From an uncultured Pirellulaceae bacterium (GTDB lineage Bacteria > Planctomycetota > Planctomycetia > Pirellulales > Pirellulaceae), in contig CALDHM010000002.1 of NCBI GenBank assembly GCA_937941455.1, positions 62,001 to 126,000 of the forward strand: a DNA stretch of 64,000 nt, read 5' to 3'. How positions within the stretch are numbered: the stretch's first letter is position 1; every line of letters begins with the position of its first letter. The notes under the pieces were generated by a model. That model saw nothing but the letters and a program-made list of their open reading frames with translations. It did no database searches and was not told where the DNA came from. Shown here in pieces: positions 20,518 through 28,752 of this stretch. The position numbers and the translations under genes are program-made.

Positions 20518-21912
20518 ATGCATTGGAATTCGAAAATGACTGGTCTTGCCGTTTTCGGCTTCGTTCTGAGCTTGGCCTATGCTGGCATCGCTCAGGAATC
20601 GTACATCTTGCGCGATCGCGTGGTAACCGTTGAGCAACCCGTCAAACGAACGCGGCTGCAAGAGGAAACCATATACGAGACGATCACCATCGAAGAAGAG
20701 GTGCCGGTGATTGAGACGGAAACAAGGTATCGCAAGGTGCTGACGCAGCGCCCGGTGGTCAAAGAGAAAATCCTCGAAGAACGCTTTGAAGTCTGTAAGC
20801 CGGTGACAGAAACGTCGATGAAAACCGTCGAGATCGAGGAAACGGTGTATCAAGAGGTCACCGAAATGCAATCCAAGCCGACGTTGGTCCAAAAGCCCGT
20901 CCAGGAAACGAGATATCGCGACGAACAGGTCGTTGTGAAAAAGCCGGTCAGTTCGGTGCGATATGAGCCTCAACAAATGACGACCTATCGGCCCGAAATC
21001 CAGCAAGAGGTTACTTACACCGCGGCACAACTTGCCGCGATGTCACCCGCAACGACACACCTCGAGTGGATGCGCCGGGGCTATTATTTTGATCCCTCGC
21101 GGAACGCCTACATTTATCGGCGGCCGGGCTTCCATTGGGTAACCCAACCGCCGGCGGTCACCACCCAGCAAGTTTTGATCCCGCAAACGACGGCCAAAAC
21201 CGTGTTGGTTCCCGAAACCCAAACGACCTACAAACCGGTTGTCGTGGAGACCATGCAAGAAACGATCGAAACTCGCCGCGTTCCTTATGAAGTGACCACC
21301 ACCAAGACGGTGATGGAAAACGTCGAGGTCCCCGTCGTGGTGCGGCGACCGGTTGTCCAGCGGCGCCAAGAGCAAGTGCCGGAAACCAAGACGCGGTATG
21401 AAACCCAAGAGGTCGTAAGGCGGACGCCGATCCAGGAGACGACCTACGAATGCGTCGAGGTTGATGAGCCGTACCAGGTCCAAGTACAAAAATACGTGAA
21501 GCAGAAGCGCGTCGTTCAGGTGCCGAAGACGGTAATCCGCGAAGTCCCCGTGACCACGACGGAAAGCGTACGAAAGGTGGTCACCGAACGTATCCCCATC
21601 AAGAGCGCAAGCGAGTCTTCCACAGAATCATCGATTCCGCATTCTGCCAACCGTTCGGTCATCGACGGGACGACAGAGAATTCCGCAAGCCTCGGCGAAT
21701 TCAAACCGGCTGGGGAAATGAAAGTGCTCAAGGGCACTCGCCTCTTGGATCCCACTGAAGAGAAGAACGAGGCGGCAACCAGCACGACGACGGAACGGCC
21801 GAACAGCGTGCTGACGTTGGAAACCAAAGAATTGCGGCCGATTAGTGAACGCCCCAAACCTGTGGAGGCCGATATTCCCCCGGCAATCGAGCCGCCGAAG
21901 AATCCTAAATAG
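20518..21912 (+). CDS. Exported Val/Thr/Glu-rich repeat protein (YTV-like, planctomycete)
   Basis: The 464-residue protein has a signal peptide (about 1-24, ending AYAGIAQ). It then shows two long blocks of loosely repeated 10-15-residue units built from E-T-x-Y/R-x-x-V-x-x-x-P, such as QVPETKTRYETQEV and VEVDEPYQVQVQKYV. A central insert has GYYFDPSRNAYIYRRPGFHW, and the tail from about residue 370 is low complexity. The pattern resembles the YTV repeats of secreted planctomycete proteins, which are thought to be cell-wall associated; that link is by resemblance only. AAAGGTG six bases before the ATG at 20518 decides the start. The base pattern itself is repetitive, explaining long antisense open frames. 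Confidence 0.8.
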   Translation: MHWNSKMTGLAVFGFVLSLAYAGIAQESYILRDRVVTVEQPVKRTRLQEETIYETITIEEEVPVIETETRYRKVLTQRPVVKEKILEERFEVCKPVTETSMKTVEIEETVYQEVTEMQSKPTLVQKPVQETRYRDEQVVVKKPVSSVRYEPQQMTTYRPEIQQEVTYTAAQLAAMSPATTHLEWMRRGYYFDPSRNAYIYRRPGFHWVTQPPAVTTQQVLIPQTTAKTVLVPETQTTYKPVVVETMQETIETRRVPYEVTTTKTVMENVEVPVVVRRPVVQRRQEQVPETKTRYETQEVVRRTPIQETTYECVEVDEPYQVQVQKYVKQKRVVQVPKTVIREVPVTTTESVRKVVTERIPIKSASESSTESSIPHSANRSVIDGTTENSASLGEFKPAGEMKVLKGTRLLDPTEEKNEAATSTTTERPNSVLTLETKELRPISERPKPVEADIPPAIEPPKNPK

Positions 21913-22375
21913 ACTTTTTCCGCACACCGGTCGCCAACAGAGAGTCCCGGAGGTCTGGGTTGTGCCGTTGGCATCAGCATGGCCATAACCTTGGCGGACT
22001 CAGAGCCTATCCCAAAACCGGCGCTCGCTTACGCTTCGGGTTACGGGTGCTGCGGGTTTTGGAATAGGCTTTTAAGGTAGCCGGGTCGACTCGGCCGCGA
22101 TTCAATCCAACGGAGGGGAAAATCCGTGGTTTAACGCTGCGAACGGGGGGAATTGCCGCAAAATAAGTGCGACAAAAGGGCACTCCGTAGAGCCAAAAAA
22201 GTGGCGAATTACGCAGTCGAAGCCCCTGATCCGCCCCTGGGACTTGCCGTCAGGGCCGTTTTTCTTTGGTTGCCCCCCTTTCGTGAACCTTGGCGGAATC
22301 GTTTATATTTTAGGCTTGGTTTCGCGGGGGGCATCGTCGCTCCCGAAAAAGGTTTGTTTTGTAGGAGACCCAGCT
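21913..22375. other. Intergenic stretch with a family A repeat
   Basis: This 463-base gap between two plus-strand secreted-protein genes holds a complete family A repeat (22004-22070). Its right part should carry the promoter of the Cys-rich gene; a TATATT at 22304-22309 is a possible -10, without a clear -35. Confidence 0.5.
22004..22070. repeat. Dispersed intergenic repeat family A, complete copy
   Basis: This 67-base element is bounded by imperfect inverted ends, AGCCTATCCCAAAACC and GGTTTTGGAATAGGCT. Its core is CTCGCTTACGCTTCGGGTTA. A same-length copy in the same orientation lies at 38906-38972, and partial or tandem copies lie at 41511-41637 and 60583-60626. No coding capacity is present. 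It is a candidate REP-like or miniature element. Confidence 0.7.
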
Positions 22376-23020
22376 ATGCGTAAATTTTTCGGTTTTGCGA
22401 TTGTTGCACTGTTGGTATGCGGGCAAGCTTTTGCTCAGCAGCAGCCACAACCATCGCCGAGTGATGTCACCACCACCACTGCTCAAACGGTTGTTGAGCC
22501 CACCGCGGTAGGCATGCCCGCGCCTGTGATGGCTGCCCCCATGGCAGCCACCGCCGACTGCGGCTGCGGCAATGCAGTCGTCAGCAGCAACTGCGGATGT
22601 GCAAACACCGTGAGCACTTGTGCTCCCCAGACATGCAACACTTGTTGCGACAACGGCCGCCGCATCTTGGCCCGCCGCAACAACTGCTGCAACAACTCCT
22701 GTGGTTGCTCGGTACCGGTGACGACCTGTGCACCTCAAGTTTGCAACGACTGCTGCTACAACGACTGCTGCAACAACGGCCGTCGCGTCTTGGCCCGCCG
22801 CAACAACTGCTGCAATAATTCTTGCAACGTTGCGACGACTTCTTGCTGCCAACCAGTTGTCGTTGCTCCGCTCAGCACCGACTGCAACACTTGTGGCAGC
22901 GTTGTCAGCACCGGTTGTGCAACCCCGGCCACCGCTAGCGCTTGCTGCGAAGCTCGTCCGGCTCGTGTCCGTGCCATGCCTGTTCGCACCGGTGGTCTCC
23001 GCCTCCGTCGCGGCTGCTAA
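22376..23020 (+). CDS. Small exported Cys-rich repeat protein
   Basis: The 214-residue protein has a clear signal peptide (residues 1-21, ending GQAFAQ). The mature part holds about 29 cysteines. Two copies of a unit reading CAPQ-x-CN-x-CC ... NGRR(I/V)LARRNNCCNNSC are separated by about 50 residues, and the end is Arg-rich. AGGAG 8 bases before the ATG at 22376 decides the start, and a strong terminator follows 59 bases after the stop. I know no function; cysteines may cross-link or bind metal outside the cytoplasm. A second Cys-rich exported protein of different sequence lies at 39315-39983. Confidence 0.85.
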   Translation: MRKFFGFAIVALLVCGQAFAQQQPQPSPSDVTTTTAQTVVEPTAVGMPAPVMAAPMAATADCGCGNAVVSSNCGCANTVSTCAPQTCNTCCDNGRRILARRNNCCNNSCGCSVPVTTCAPQVCNDCCYNDCCNNGRRVLARRNNCCNNSCNVATTSCCQPVVVAPLSTDCNTCGSVVSTGCATPATASACCEARPARVRAMPVRTGGLRLRRGC

Positions 23021-23078
23021 GCTGCTGAATACGGTTGCGGGGTCGCATTGACCCATCGCATGCTGAATATCGAGAAGA

Positions 23079-23106
23079 CGCCGAGCCTAAACTCTCGGCG
23101 TTTTTT
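23079..23106 (+). terminator. Intrinsic terminator of the Cys-rich protein gene
   Basis: A perfect 7-bp stem CGCCGAG/CTCGGCG with an 8-base loop is followed by six T residues. It ends exactly at the stop codon of the convergent minus-strand gene, whose TAA lies at the end of the T-run. Confidence 0.9.
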
Positions 23107-23602
23107 ATGGAGTCGCGTGAACTTGGATGCTGGGGCGGACGCGAAATTTCGGACTCGGAATGGGAGTGTCGCTACGATCGGCGTGGCCACCATCCGTTTG
23201 GCTGCTTCGATCGGTTTCGGCGATATTGGTCGCCCGCATGCAGGCCATTGATTCTTCAAACTTCGCCAGCCATTCGCGGACTTGCGAATCGTTGAGCACG
23301 CCGCAGTCGACCATCACGTCTCGCAAAGAATCGGCCCATAACCCACGCAAACGCTCCACGGCCTCGATCTGGTCCGCATTGATGTAGCCGAGCGATTTGG
23401 CGGTGCTTAGAAAATCCCCAGGGTCTTGGTGTTGCATCGCGGCATAGATGCGGGCGATTTGGCCGGTTGTCAGAAAGTTGTATTTTAGCGCGACGAACGC
23501 CGCGGGAGGGAGTTGCGACTGTTGAATTTTTATTAATCCGCAGAATTGGTGGCTTGTCAGTACTCCCCGTTCCACCAAGAACAAGCCGAAATTCAAATCC
23601 AT
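23105..23602 (-). CDS. Uncharacterised protein with repeated GL-x-x-x-Q motifs
   Basis: I do not recognise a named family with certainty. The 165-residue soluble protein contains three or four short units of the form (F/A)-L-x-x-x-G-(V/Y/F)-(L/I)-x-x-x-Q-(V/I/F), for example LVERGVLTSHQF, AKSLGYINADQIE and VDCGVLNDSQVREW. Such units recall the N-terminal (MshEN-like) domain of type II secretion/type IV pilus ATPases and the N-terminal module of the kinase at 9039-10403. The last 50 residues are polar and probably disordered. It stops inside the T-run of the convergent terminator. Confidence 0.7.
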   Translation of the reverse strand: MDLNFGLFLVERGVLTSHQFCGLIKIQQSQLPPAAFVALKYNFLTTGQIARIYAAMQHQDPGDFLSTAKSLGYINADQIEAVERLRGLWADSLRDVMVDCGVLNDSQVREWLAKFEESMACMRATNIAETDRSSQTDGGHADRSDTPIPSPKFRVRPSIQVHATP

Positions 23603-23913
23603 GGCGTCCCCACTCTGTTTCGTTCCTAGTTAGGTTATCGGAACAGCGCCACCGCGCAGATTAACGTTGCTTGTTGGGGATCACGTATCGAGCGGTATGG
23701 CGCTGACGATGGTGCCGAATTTGCCGGACAGATGCGAGAAAGCGAATAATCGGTGCGCGATGATTGCAGTGGGCAGTCGCTCCCGGCTATCGGCTTTTCG
23801 CCGCGTATTTCGGACGAGTTCCTGGCCGGCAAGAAATCGAAAGCTATCGTTGTGCAGTCACGGAACTTCACTTCATCCCACCCAACCATCAACCCCCGCG
23901 TCAAAGATTTCCC
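23603..23913. other. Divergent intergenic region
   Basis: This 311-base region lies between the divergent starts of the GL-x-x-x-Q motif protein and the HAMP protein. No gene is supported. An open frame runs in from 23764 to the HAMP gene, but its upstream 50 codons have no family-like features. Confidence 0.4.
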
Positions 23914-24375
23914 ATGGCTGAATTCGAAAGAAAAACGAACTTCATCGATGCGAATGTGCAAGGCTCCCTTGTTCTGCGAATTTGCTTGCATTGGATCGGC
24001 TTTCTCATCTTGACCGGTGGTTGCTTCATTTTCTTGCAAGCGTTGCTGTCGATTGCCGACGGGTCCTTATGGGTGCGAATTCAGAAGACGTCGCGCGAGT
24101 TCATGCTGTTGGCCGTGTTGATGCTGGCGATTTTGCCTGCCTTCATCTTGGACTCGATCCGTTTCAGCAATCGTTTCGTGGGCCCAATCTATCGACTCCG
24201 CCGGGCCTTGCGGGAATTGAATGAGCATGGGCATTGCGAAGAAATCCGCTTTCGCGAGCATGATTTCTGGCAAGAAATCGCCGACGACTTCAATGCTGTG
24301 GCAGCCAAGCTGATGGCGACCCGCGATCCGGCGGTAGCCGAGCAGACCACCGAGCCGGCGAAGCCTACCGCTTAA
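23914..24375 (+). CDS. Membrane protein with two TM segments and a lone HAMP domain
   Basis: This 153-residue protein has two predicted membrane helices (about 20-42 and 63-83). They are directly followed by a HAMP-like linker (about 84-135: FVGPIYRLRRALRELNEHG, then a conserved acidic position and DDFNAVAAKL). HAMP domains normally pass a signal from membrane sensors to kinase, cyclase or chemotaxis output domains, but here the protein ends about 20 residues later, so no output domain is fused. It may pair with a separate output protein. The ATG at 23914 is the first after the poorly coding leader. Confidence 0.82.
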   Translation: MAEFERKTNFIDANVQGSLVLRICLHWIGFLILTGGCFIFLQALLSIADGSLWVRIQKTSREFMLLAVLMLAILPAFILDSIRFSNRFVGPIYRLRRALRELNEHGHCEEIRFREHDFWQEIADDFNAVAAKLMATRDPAVAEQTTEPAKPTA

Positions 24376-24927
24376 CCGTCGACCTGCTCATCGTCCGCGA
24401 AAACTCGAAGCCATACGATGCTTGACATCGCCCCATCGACCCGTGTCAGTCGGTCGTCGTGTATCCAATCAAGGAGCCGTCGAATCAAGGTAGTTGGGTG
24501 AGCCGAATGGCTCGCTTGACGAATCGCTGAGGGATGGACTGTGACGAATTCCCAACGATCAATTTGGGATACTGGACCTTTGGGGTGAAACGGGACTCGC
24601 GGCGAAGTGCCCTGTCCCTGCTGATTAAGCGAGAAAGGATAGAGCGTTCGCTCTTCTTCACGAGGAGATGCACTTCCCGGCTGTTGATCGCTCCGAATCG
24701 CGCTCGATCAACCGCGGAAACGGCCAACGCCACAGCATTTGCTGAAAACGAAAAAATTATGAGGGATTCATCGGCAGAATCAGGCGTGGCCGACTCTGAA
24801 CAACCGTATTGCAACTCCCATCGACCTTCCGGTCGGTATACAATGAAGTGTGGGAGGCGGGTGCGAAAAGAGCCGAAATTTTGCGGTCGACGATGGGAGT
24901 GTTTCATAGGCAAAGAGGGCCAGTTGC
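24376..24927. other. Intergenic stretch without a supported gene
   Basis: These 552 bases precede the DUF1549/DUF1553 gene. Two overlapping open frames on opposite strands (164 and 172 codons) have no recognisable sequence and neither is supported. Nothing else was found. Confidence 0.4.
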
Positions 24928-27900
24928 ATGAACAAATGTTTTGGTCGGTGCTTGGTACGGTGCGCCGCGGTGCTGGTGGTAGTGCTGTGGCATTGCTCGC
25001 CAAGTTTTATGGGTTGGGGGCAGGATGAGACGACGCCCCAAGAAAAATTCACCGATCAGGATTTGGAATTTTTTGAGCGAGAGATTCGGCCGCTTCTCGC
25101 CGCGCATTGCTTCGAATGCCATGGCCCGGATGAACAAGAGGCCTCGCTGCGACTTGATCATCGCGAGGCACTGCTGACTGGGGGGGACAGCGGCCCCGCC
25201 ATTAAGCCGTACCAGCCTGCTGAAAGTTTGTTGCTGCAGGTGGTCGAGTATGACGGGGACATCCAAATGCCGCCGGATTCGAAACTACCGGCCGCAAAAA
25301 TCAAGCTGATCGAGGAATGGATCAAACGCGGGGCTCCTTGGCCTACCGAGGACAAGGCGACTAACACCGCTGGCAAAGAACAGTTCGATATCGCCGCACG
25401 GGTTGCCGCTCATTGGAGTTGGCATACCCCGACTCGGCCGGACATTCCCGAGACAGGCCAAGCGGATTGGAGCCGGGATCCGATCGACAAGTTCATTCTG
25501 CAGCGGCTGGAGCAAGCTCGATTGACTCCGGCGGCTGATGCCGACAAGGCCACGCTGATCCGGCGCCTTTACTTCGATCTGATCGGACTGCCGCCTCGGC
25601 CGGAGGATGTCGAGGCCTTCGTGGGAGACGCTTCCCCGCAAGCGGTGGAGATAGTTGTCGATCGCTTGTTGGCTTCGCCTAGTTTCGGCGAGCATTGGGC
25701 CCGGAAGTGGATGGATTTGGTCCGCTACGCCGAGACCCATGGCCATGAATACGACTATCCGATCGAGTATGCCTATCAATATCGCGATTACCTGATTCGT
25801 GCCTTCAACGCCGACGTTCCCTATTCTCAGTTCGTCCTTGAGCACATTGCCGGGGATCTGATGCCCGAGCCGCGGCGGCATCCCGAGCGGCATTTCAACG
25901 AGTCGGTGCTCGGGACCGGCTTCTGGTTTCTCGGCGAGGCCACGCATGGCCCGGTCGATGTTCGCGAGGACGAAGCCGGGCATATCGAAAACCGTATCGA
26001 CATCGTTGGAAAGGCGATTTTGGGGTTGACTGTCGCCTGCGCCCGCTGCCACGATCACAAATTCGATGCGATTTCGACGGCGGATTATTATGCCTTGTCG
26101 GGATTTTTGCAAAGCAGTCGCAAACAGACGGTACTGATCGATCTCGATCGAACGATTGAAAAAACGCTCGATGAAGCCAACGGTTTAAGAGCAGCGGCCG
26201 ATGAACAGTTCGCTCGATGGTTGAGAGAGTTCTACGCGACGGACGAGGCGACGCTGGCCCGGCGGTGGGGGACGATCATCCGTGCCCTGCGCGATTATCC
26301 GCGGCCGACGGGACAGCCCCATACGTTGCAAGGAGAAGATTTGCAAGTTCATTCCACGGCGCAAAAAGTGGCGATACAAAGTCTGGAGCCACAGGACCAA
26401 TTTGCCTGGCAAGGCAATCAGCAGATTTGGTGGCGCGACGGCAAGCCGGGAGATCGCATCGCCTTGGAATTCCAAGTCCCAGAGGCCGGAATGTATCGCG
26501 TCGCCATGAATCTGACGATGGCCCCGGATTACGGCATCGTCAAGATTTGGTTGGACGATGCCGAGTCGCAGGCAAAAACGTTCGACGGTTACGCTCCCCG
26601 TCTCACAACGTCGGGGGGTATCGAGTTGTATCGCGGTGAACTTTCACCCGGAAAACATGTGATGCACGTGGCGATCACGGGCAAACATCCGGCAGCCATC
26701 GCCATGCACATGTTTGGCCTGGACTATCTGCGGCTGGATCCGATCGTCGGCGAGGGGGATGTTGAGCAGTGGGCGGCCGCGATTTCACAATCTGCCGACG
26801 GCGGGGGACAATCGCCTGCGGTCTGGAAAGGTTTGGCGTCGGCTTTGCTGGAACACCCGATCGAATCGCCGGAACATCCGCTGTTTATTCTGGCTCGATT
26901 GGTCCAGCGGGACGTTGATGCCGCAACGCTGGCGGAACAGGCCCGCGTTCTCGATGCGAGTTCGGCCATAACGCCGCAGAGTGAGGAGCAAGTCTTTACC
27001 GATTTCGAAGCTCACGACGCCCCATGGTTTGCCACGGGTTGGGCGTTCGACGGTAATCCCTCCGCTGGCGTGAGCCTGCTGCATGACGGAGCGATAGCTG
27101 CTGGAGTGGCGACGTCGGAGCGCTGGGGCTCGGCAGTGCAGGGTTCGTATCGGTCGCCGACGTTTGAAATCACGCACGACAAGATCCACTATCGGATTCG
27201 CGGCGAGAACGTGCAAATTCGCGTGATTATCGATGGCTTTGCTCTCGATCACTTCAACCCGTTGCTCTTCAACGGCATGACTTTCCAACTGGCCAAAACC
27301 CCGGAATTCACATGGGTTACTCAAAGCGGCGACTTGAAGAATTACAAAGGGCATCGGGCGTACATCGAGATCAATGACCTCGGGCAGGGCTGGTGTGTGT
27401 TGGACAAGATCGTTTTCAGCAATAGCGCACCACCGAGCCAACCGCCCCATTCGTTGAACCAAGCCCTAGCCCGTGTGCTGCCAACGAGCGATCCCGACCA
27501 AATCGCTCAAGCGGTCGCGCAGTGGATTTCAGAACGCCGTTCAGGGACTCAGGAAGCTTCGGAATTGGTGGCTCTCATCGATTGGATTTCTCGCCATGAA
27601 TTGCAGAATCTATTTGTCACCAATGCCGTCAGTTCTGATGCAGGTGGTCGAGATTGGCACAAGCCGTTGAATGAACTGCGGCGGCTGACGGCGAGTTTGC
27701 CTGATCCCCCCAAAGCGATCGGGATGACCGATGGAACTCCGGAGGACGAATACGTGTTCATCCGCGGCAATCATCGGCTGCGGGGGCCGACGGTGCCGCG
27801 GCAAAATCTCACGGCACTGCTCAAGGATCCCGAGCGCTATCGAAATTTGAATGCGAGTGGCCGTTGGGAATTCGCTACCGATCTGGTTCAGCCCGATCAT

Positions 27901-28737
27901 CCATTGACATCCCGCGTGATCGTCAATCGTCTGTGGTATCACATGTTCGGCGAGGGGATCGTGCGAACCGTTGATAACTTCGGGGTACTTGGCTCTCCTC
28001 CCACCCATCCCGAGTTGTTGGACTACTTGGCGCTGGAGTTCGTCGCGGATGGTTGGTCCATCAAACGGATGCTGCGACGCCTGGCGTTGACGCGGACCTA
28101 TCAAATGTCAGCCCGAGCGACTGAGGAAGCCAAGGCTGCGGATCCCAGTAACCAGTTGTGGCATGCGGCCCGCGTCCGCCGTTTGACGGGCGAGGAAATT
28201 CGGGACGCGATCTTGAGCGTCAGCGACGAGTTGAACACGAAAATGTATGGTCCTTCGGTACCGATTTATCTGACCGAGTTTATGCAAGGGCGGGGGCGAC
28301 CGGCCCAGAGCGGTCCGCTGGACGGCGCGGGCCGCCGCAGCGTTTATTTGGAGGTGCGCCGCAACTTCCTGAATCCGATGATGTTGGCCTTTGACACGCC
28401 GATTCCCTTCAATGCGATCGGCCGCCGAAATGTGTCGAATGTTCCCGCGCAAGCCCTGATCTTGATGAATGATCCGTTCGTCATCGATCAGGCGGCGAAA
28501 TGGGCCAAGCGGGTCATGGCTGCCGAGCCAAATCGGCGGAACCGGATCAAGGCGATGGTGTACGCGGCCTTAGGCCGTCCCGCCGGTACGGAGGAAATTC
28601 GGTTGTGCGAGAGTTTCATCCGGGACGAAAGTCAAGCGCGGAACTTGACCGCGGCCCAAGCCGACCAAGATGAATCGCTGTGGCGCGATTTGGGCCATGT
28701 CATCTTCAACATGAAGTCCTTCACATATCTCTACTGA
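24928..28737 (+). CDS. Planctomycete cytochrome-like DUF1549/DUF1553 protein (PSCyt1/PSCyt2/PSD1)
   Basis: The 1269-residue exported protein has a signal peptide (about 1-31) and a cytochrome c-like domain with CFECH at 61-65 and a Met-containing MPPDSKLP. A DUF1549 (PSCyt2) region spans about 180-400, with WARKWMDLVRYAETHG and a second CARCH near 370. A beta-rich carbohydrate-binding-like insert lies at about 480-620, and a C-terminal DUF1553 (PSD1) region at about 940-1240 with TSRVIVNRLWYHMFGEGIV. This architecture is a planctomycete hallmark, often linked to polysaccharide or sulfatase loci; its biochemistry is unknown. The DUF1501 partner follows after 15 bases. Confidence 0.93.
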   Translation: MNKCFGRCLVRCAAVLVVVLWHCSPSFMGWGQDETTPQEKFTDQDLEFFEREIRPLLAAHCFECHGPDEQEASLRLDHREALLTGGDSGPAIKPYQPAESLLLQVVEYDGDIQMPPDSKLPAAKIKLIEEWIKRGAPWPTEDKATNTAGKEQFDIAARVAAHWSWHTPTRPDIPETGQADWSRDPIDKFILQRLEQARLTPAADADKATLIRRLYFDLIGLPPRPEDVEAFVGDASPQAVEIVVDRLLASPSFGEHWARKWMDLVRYAETHGHEYDYPIEYAYQYRDYLIRAFNADVPYSQFVLEHIAGDLMPEPRRHPERHFNESVLGTGFWFLGEATHGPVDVREDEAGHIENRIDIVGKAILGLTVACARCHDHKFDAISTADYYALSGFLQSSRKQTVLIDLDRTIEKTLDEANGLRAAADEQFARWLREFYATDEATLARRWGTIIRALRDYPRPTGQPHTLQGEDLQVHSTAQKVAIQSLEPQDQFAWQGNQQIWWRDGKPGDRIALEFQVPEAGMYRVAMNLTMAPDYGIVKIWLDDAESQAKTFDGYAPRLTTSGGIELYRGELSPGKHVMHVAITGKHPAAIAMHMFGLDYLRLDPIVGEGDVEQWAAAISQSADGGGQSPAVWKGLASALLEHPIESPEHPLFILARLVQRDVDAATLAEQARVLDASSAITPQSEEQVFTDFEAHDAPWFATGWAFDGNPSAGVSLLHDGAIAAGVATSERWGSAVQGSYRSPTFEITHDKIHYRIRGENVQIRVIIDGFALDHFNPLLFNGMTFQLAKTPEFTWVTQSGDLKNYKGHRAYIEINDLGQGWCVLDKIVFSNSAPPSQPPHSLNQALARVLPTSDPDQIAQAVAQWISERRSGTQEASELVALIDWISRHELQNLFVTNAVSSDAGGRDWHKPLNELRRLTASLPDPPKAIGMTDGTPEDEYVFIRGNHRLRGPTVPRQNLTALLKDPERYRNLNASGRWEFATDLVQPDHPLTSRVIVNRLWYHMFGEGIVRTVDNFGVLGSPPTHPELLDYLALEFVADGWSIKRMLRRLALTRTYQMSARATEEAKAADPSNQLWHAARVRRLTGEEIRDAILSVSDELNTKMYGPSVPIYLTEFMQGRGRPAQSGPLDGAGRRSVYLEVRRNFLNPMMLAFDTPIPFNAIGRRNVSNVPAQALILMNDPFVIDQAAKWAKRVMAAEPNRRNRIKAMVYAALGRPAGTEEIRLCESFIRDESQARNLTAAQADQDESLWRDLGHVIFNMKSFTYLY

Positions 28738-28752
28738 CCCGCAGGTAATCTG

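Noticed and set aside
20170-21030. 286-codon minus-strand frame opposite the repeat protein
   Set aside because: It arises from the repetitive base pattern of the real gene; it looks like His/Asp-rich low complexity without features.
22310-23056. 248-codon minus-strand Ala/Val-rich frame opposite the Cys-rich gene
   Set aside because: It is the complement of Cys codon runs; the plus gene has a signal peptide, ribosome-binding site and terminator.
24485-25028. Two overlapping open frames on opposite strands upstream of the DUF1549/1553 gene
   Set aside because: Neither has a recognisable family, a good start site or sensible composition.
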